Positions 61,678-64,000 of a DNA stretch of 64,000 nt are shown one piece after another. The translations under genes and the position numbers were made by a program. The notes beneath the pieces were generated by a model, which saw only the letters and a program-made list of their open reading frames with translations, was not told the origin of the DNA and ran no database searches. The DNA comes from Qipengyuania gaetbuli. Lineage in GTDB: Bacteria > Pseudomonadota > Alphaproteobacteria > Sphingomonadales > Sphingomonadaceae. How positions within the stretch are numbered: position 1 is the first letter of the stretch; the number at the start of each line of letters is the position of its first letter. The DNA is taken from the NCBI RefSeq assembly GCF_020524765.1, contig NZ_JAIVLR010000001.1:186001-250000 (forward strand). Direction: 5' to 3'.

Positions 61678-62181
61678 TCAGACATCGTCTCCCGGGGTGA
61701 TCTTGATCATAACCCGCATCAGCGTTGTGTAGATCAGCACGACAGTTGCGGCGGATAGGCCAACCATCAGCACGGTTCCGGCAAAGAGCCCGTCGTAGAC
61801 ATTCTTGAACCACGCAGGCGGCAATTCCTCGAATTCGCCGATGGGCAGTGCGAACGCCATCAGCAGGAACAGCGTTACCAGCAAGGTGAGGGCCGAGAGC
61901 CGCCCGACCATCGCCACATCGCGATAGGCCGAGTGGTCGAAATCCTCGTCCATGCGGCGGATCATTCCGACCAGGGTCAGCATGAGGGCGATAATCGTGG
62001 CCGATGCCGTAGCAATGGCGGAACCGAGATAAAGACCTGCGCGCGACAAGGCATTGAGCAAGTCGACCGCCTCCGCTGCGCTGTAGACCCTGCCGATAGC
62101 CGACCTCGCGCCGTATCCGAGAAGCCCGGCAAGCATGAAGGTGGCCAGCGGCCAGCGATAGCAGGTGACAAGCTCCCTCAT
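61678..62181 (-). CDS. Membrane protein of unknown function
   Basis: The 167-residue protein has four hydrophobic helices (LATFMLAGLLGYGARSAIG, GLYLGSAIATASATIIALMLTLVG, LSALTLLVTLFLLMAFALP, GTVLMVGLSAATVVLIYTTLM). No family is recognised. It abuts the yciB stop on the other strand and precedes kup on the same strand direction. Confidence 0.75.
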   Translation of the reverse strand: MRELVTCYRWPLATFMLAGLLGYGARSAIGRVYSAAEAVDLLNALSRAGLYLGSAIATASATIIALMLTLVGMIRRMDEDFDHSAYRDVAMVGRLSALTLLVTLFLLMAFALPIGEFEELPPAWFKNVYDGLFAGTVLMVGLSAATVVLIYTTLMRVMIKITPGDDV

Positions 62182-62221
62182 GCCCTATTTATGAATGGGC
62201 GGAGCGGTCGTTCCTGAATGC

Positions 62222-64000
62222 CTAGATTTCGACCTGGCTGCCCAGTTCCACCACGCGGTTGGTCGGCAGGCGGAAAAAGTCCATCGCAGTCGCCGCGTTC
62301 CTGAGCATCCAGGCAAAGATCTTCTCGCGCCAGATCGGCATGCCCGGCTTGTCGCTGGCGAGCAGTGTCTGGCGGCTGAGGAAGAAGCTGGTGTGCATCA
62401 TGTCGAACTTGCCGCCACAGCGTTCCATTTCCTTCAGACCTTGCGGCACGTCGGTTTCCTGCATGAAACCGTAGTGGAGGATGGCCCGGTAGAAACCGTC
62501 GCCGAGGTCATGGATTTCACAGCGATGGTTGGCATCGACATAAGGAGTGTCGTCGATCAGCACGGTCAGGATGACCACGCGTTCGTGGAGCACCTTGTTG
62601 TGCTTGATGTTGTGCAGCAGCGCCGAAGGCACGCCCGCCGTCTGGCTGGCCATGAAGATCGCCGTGCCCGGCACGCGGGTGGCCGAATTCTTGGCGCTCT
62701 TGGCAAAGATTTCGATCGGTAACGCGGTCTCGCTCATGCGGTCGCGCATCAGCTTGCGTCCCTTGGCCCAAGTGGTCAGCAGGGTGAAGGCAACGAGGCC
62801 GACGACCAGCGGGAACCAGCCACCATCAGGCACCTTCACGAGGTTCGCGGCGAAGTAGGCACCATCGACAATGAGGAAGAACAGGACGACAGGAAGTGCG
62901 ACCCACCATTTCCACTTCCACACGCCTACGAACAGGACACCCATCAGAATGGTGTCGATCGTGACCGCGCCCGTCACCGCGATGCCGTACGCGGCGGCAA
63001 GGTTGGACGAGCTCTGGAAGGTCAGCACCAGCACAATCACGGCCACCATCAGCGCCCAGTTGATGATCGGGATGTATATCTGGCCAGCCTCGGTTTCGCT
63101 CGTGTGGCGGATCGACAGGCGCGGCATGAAGCCCAGCTGCATCGCCTGGTGCGTAATCGAGAATGCGCCCGAGATAACCGCCTGGCTCGCAATGAAGGTC
63201 GCCATTGTCGCAAGAATAACCAGCGGCAGGCGGTACTCCTCGCTCGCCAGCAGGAAGAACGGGTTTTTCACGACCTCTGCAGCCTGTTCTGGCGGCAGGC
63301 CGGCGATCATCGCGCCCTGCCCGAAGTAGTTGAGCAGCAGGCACGGCATCACGAAGCCGAACCACGAAAGGCGCATGGGCCCGCGGCCGAAGTGCCCCAT
63401 GTCCGAATAGAGCGCCTCTGCACCCGTCACGGCCAGCACAACCGCGCCGAGGGCGAGGAACGCGATGACCCCGTCGGTCACGAAGAACATGAAGGCGTAA
63501 TAGGGATTGAGCGCCCACAAGATATCTGGGTTCTTGAAGATCTGGTTGAGACCGAGGCCCGCCAGCGTGATGAAATAGATGATCATCACGGGCGCAAACA
63601 GCGCCCCGACCTTGGCGGTGCCGCGGCTTTGCAGGAGGAACAGGAGTACGAGCAAGACAAGGGCGATCGGGATAACCAGCGGGTCGAGCCTGTGGTCGAC
63701 CACTGTCAGGCCCTCCACCGCCGAAAGGACGGAGATGGCCGGGGTGATCATGCTGTCGCCGTAGAACAGCGAGGTTGCGAAGACCCCCAACAAGACGACC
63801 AGCCAGCCGTAACTCGATTGTCCGATGTGGCGGCTGATCAGCGCGATCAGGGCGAGACTGCCGCCCTGCCCCTTGTTGTCGGCGCGCATCAGGATCGTGA
63901 CGTACTGGATCGCCACGACGATCGTCATCGACCAGAAAATGAGGCTGACCACGCCGAGAACGTGCATCCGGTCAATCGCGATATCTACCGCACCGGAAAA
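62222..64000 (-). CDS. kup: Low-affinity potassium transporter Kup, N-terminus beyond window
   Basis: The KUP/HAK protein keeps about 590 residues in the window. The frame stays open past 63967 to the right edge, so the first ~40-60 residues lie outside it. Visible segments include [38 protein letters not shown] and [20 protein letters not shown]. The C-terminus is a hydrophilic domain. It moves K+ with H+. Stop at 62222. Confidence 0.93.
   Translation of the reverse strand, partial: FSGAVDIAIDRMHVLGVVSLIFWSMTIVVAIQYVTILMRADNKGQGGSLALIALISRHIGQSSYGWLVVLLGVFATSLFYGDSMITPAISVLSAVEGLTVVDHRLDPLVIPIALVLLVLLFLLQSRGTAKVGALFAPVMIIYFITLAGLGLNQIFKNPDILWALNPYYAFMFFVTDGVIAFLALGAVVLAVTGAEALYSDMGHFGRGPMRLSWFGFVMPCLLLNYFGQGAMIAGLPPEQAAEVVKNPFFLLASEEYRLPLVILATMATFIASQAVISGAFSITHQAMQLGFMPRLSIRHTSETEAGQIYIPIINWALMVAVIVLVLTFQSSSNLAAAYGIAVTGAVTIDTILMGVLFVGVWKWKWWVALPVVLFFLIVDGAYFAANLVKVPDGGWFPLVVGLVAFTLLTTWAKGRKLMRDRMSETALPIEIFAKSAKNSATRVPGTAIFMASQTAGVPSALLHNIKHNKVLHERVVILTVLIDDTPYVDANHRCEIHDLGDGFYRAILHYGFMQETDVPQGLKEMERCGGKFDMMHTSFFLSRQTLLASDKPGMPIWREKIFAWMLRNAATAMDFFRLPTNRVVELGSQVEI

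Overview
The window is a GC-rich bacterial chromosome segment, most likely from an alphaproteobacterium of the Sphingomonadales (Erythrobacteraceae-like). This rests on the cco operon followed by hemN, the dapF-mtaB-ftsY-yciB run, the OxyR and CsbD types and the base composition. The taxonomic call is an inference from gene content and order; no 16S gene is present. Genes are dense, many neighbours overlap by 4 bp, and no intergenic gap exceeds about 300 bp.

Region 1 (1-11,090) is the microaerobic respiration block. It holds a partial outer-membrane OmpW-like gene, a cysteine-less FixK-type CRP/FNR regulator with FNR-like boxes on both sides, the full cbb3 oxidase set ccoNOQP-GHIS, a small cysteine/histidine protein of unknown function, anaerobic-type hemN, and mobA. 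Region 2 (11,067-20,340) is a sulfur-oxidation cluster. It holds a soeABC-type sulfite dehydrogenase, a BigR/SqrR-type persulfide-sensing repressor with its two cysteines at the canonical spacing, a SulP sulfate transporter, a DUF442 (TIGR01244) protein, two YeeE/YedE sulfur-transport half-proteins and a persulfide-dioxygenase-like metallo-beta-lactamase. The predicted flow is persulfide to sulfite (dioxygenase), sulfite to sulfate (SoeABC, with electrons to quinone), then sulfate movement through SulP. MobA would supply the molybdenum cofactor. Region 3 (20,480-24,644) holds secreted proteins of unknown role, a DUF3500 protein, a sulfotransferase and a membrane protein.

Region 4 (24,638-38,991) is a 14.35-kb integrative element bounded by a perfect 20-bp direct repeat. 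The right copy is the 3' end of an elongator-type tRNA-Met(CAU) gene. Inside, from left to right, are a HEPN-like candidate RNase, a convergent protein with a hydrophobic C-terminus, a serine recombinase, a protein with superfamily-A/T7-like polymerase palm motifs (TV-Pol-like), an unknown protein, a complete type I restriction-modification operon (hsdM-hsdS-DUF4268-hsdR), a small helical protein, and a tyrosine integrase next to the right att site. No conjugation or structural phage genes are visible. It therefore looks like a mobilizable defence island or satellite-type element, and it is the most novel part of the window.

Region 5 (38,973-64,000) is mostly housekeeping: tRNA-Met, a 2H phosphoesterase, mltG-fabF-acpP, a serine beta-lactamase-like hydrolase, aspS, rnd-oxyR, a flippase, pgsA, an LplT-like MFS carrier, a TPP enzyme, csbD, an EVE protein, a GGDEF-EAL protein, dapF-mtaB-ftsY-yciB, and a kup potassium transporter cut by the right edge of the window.
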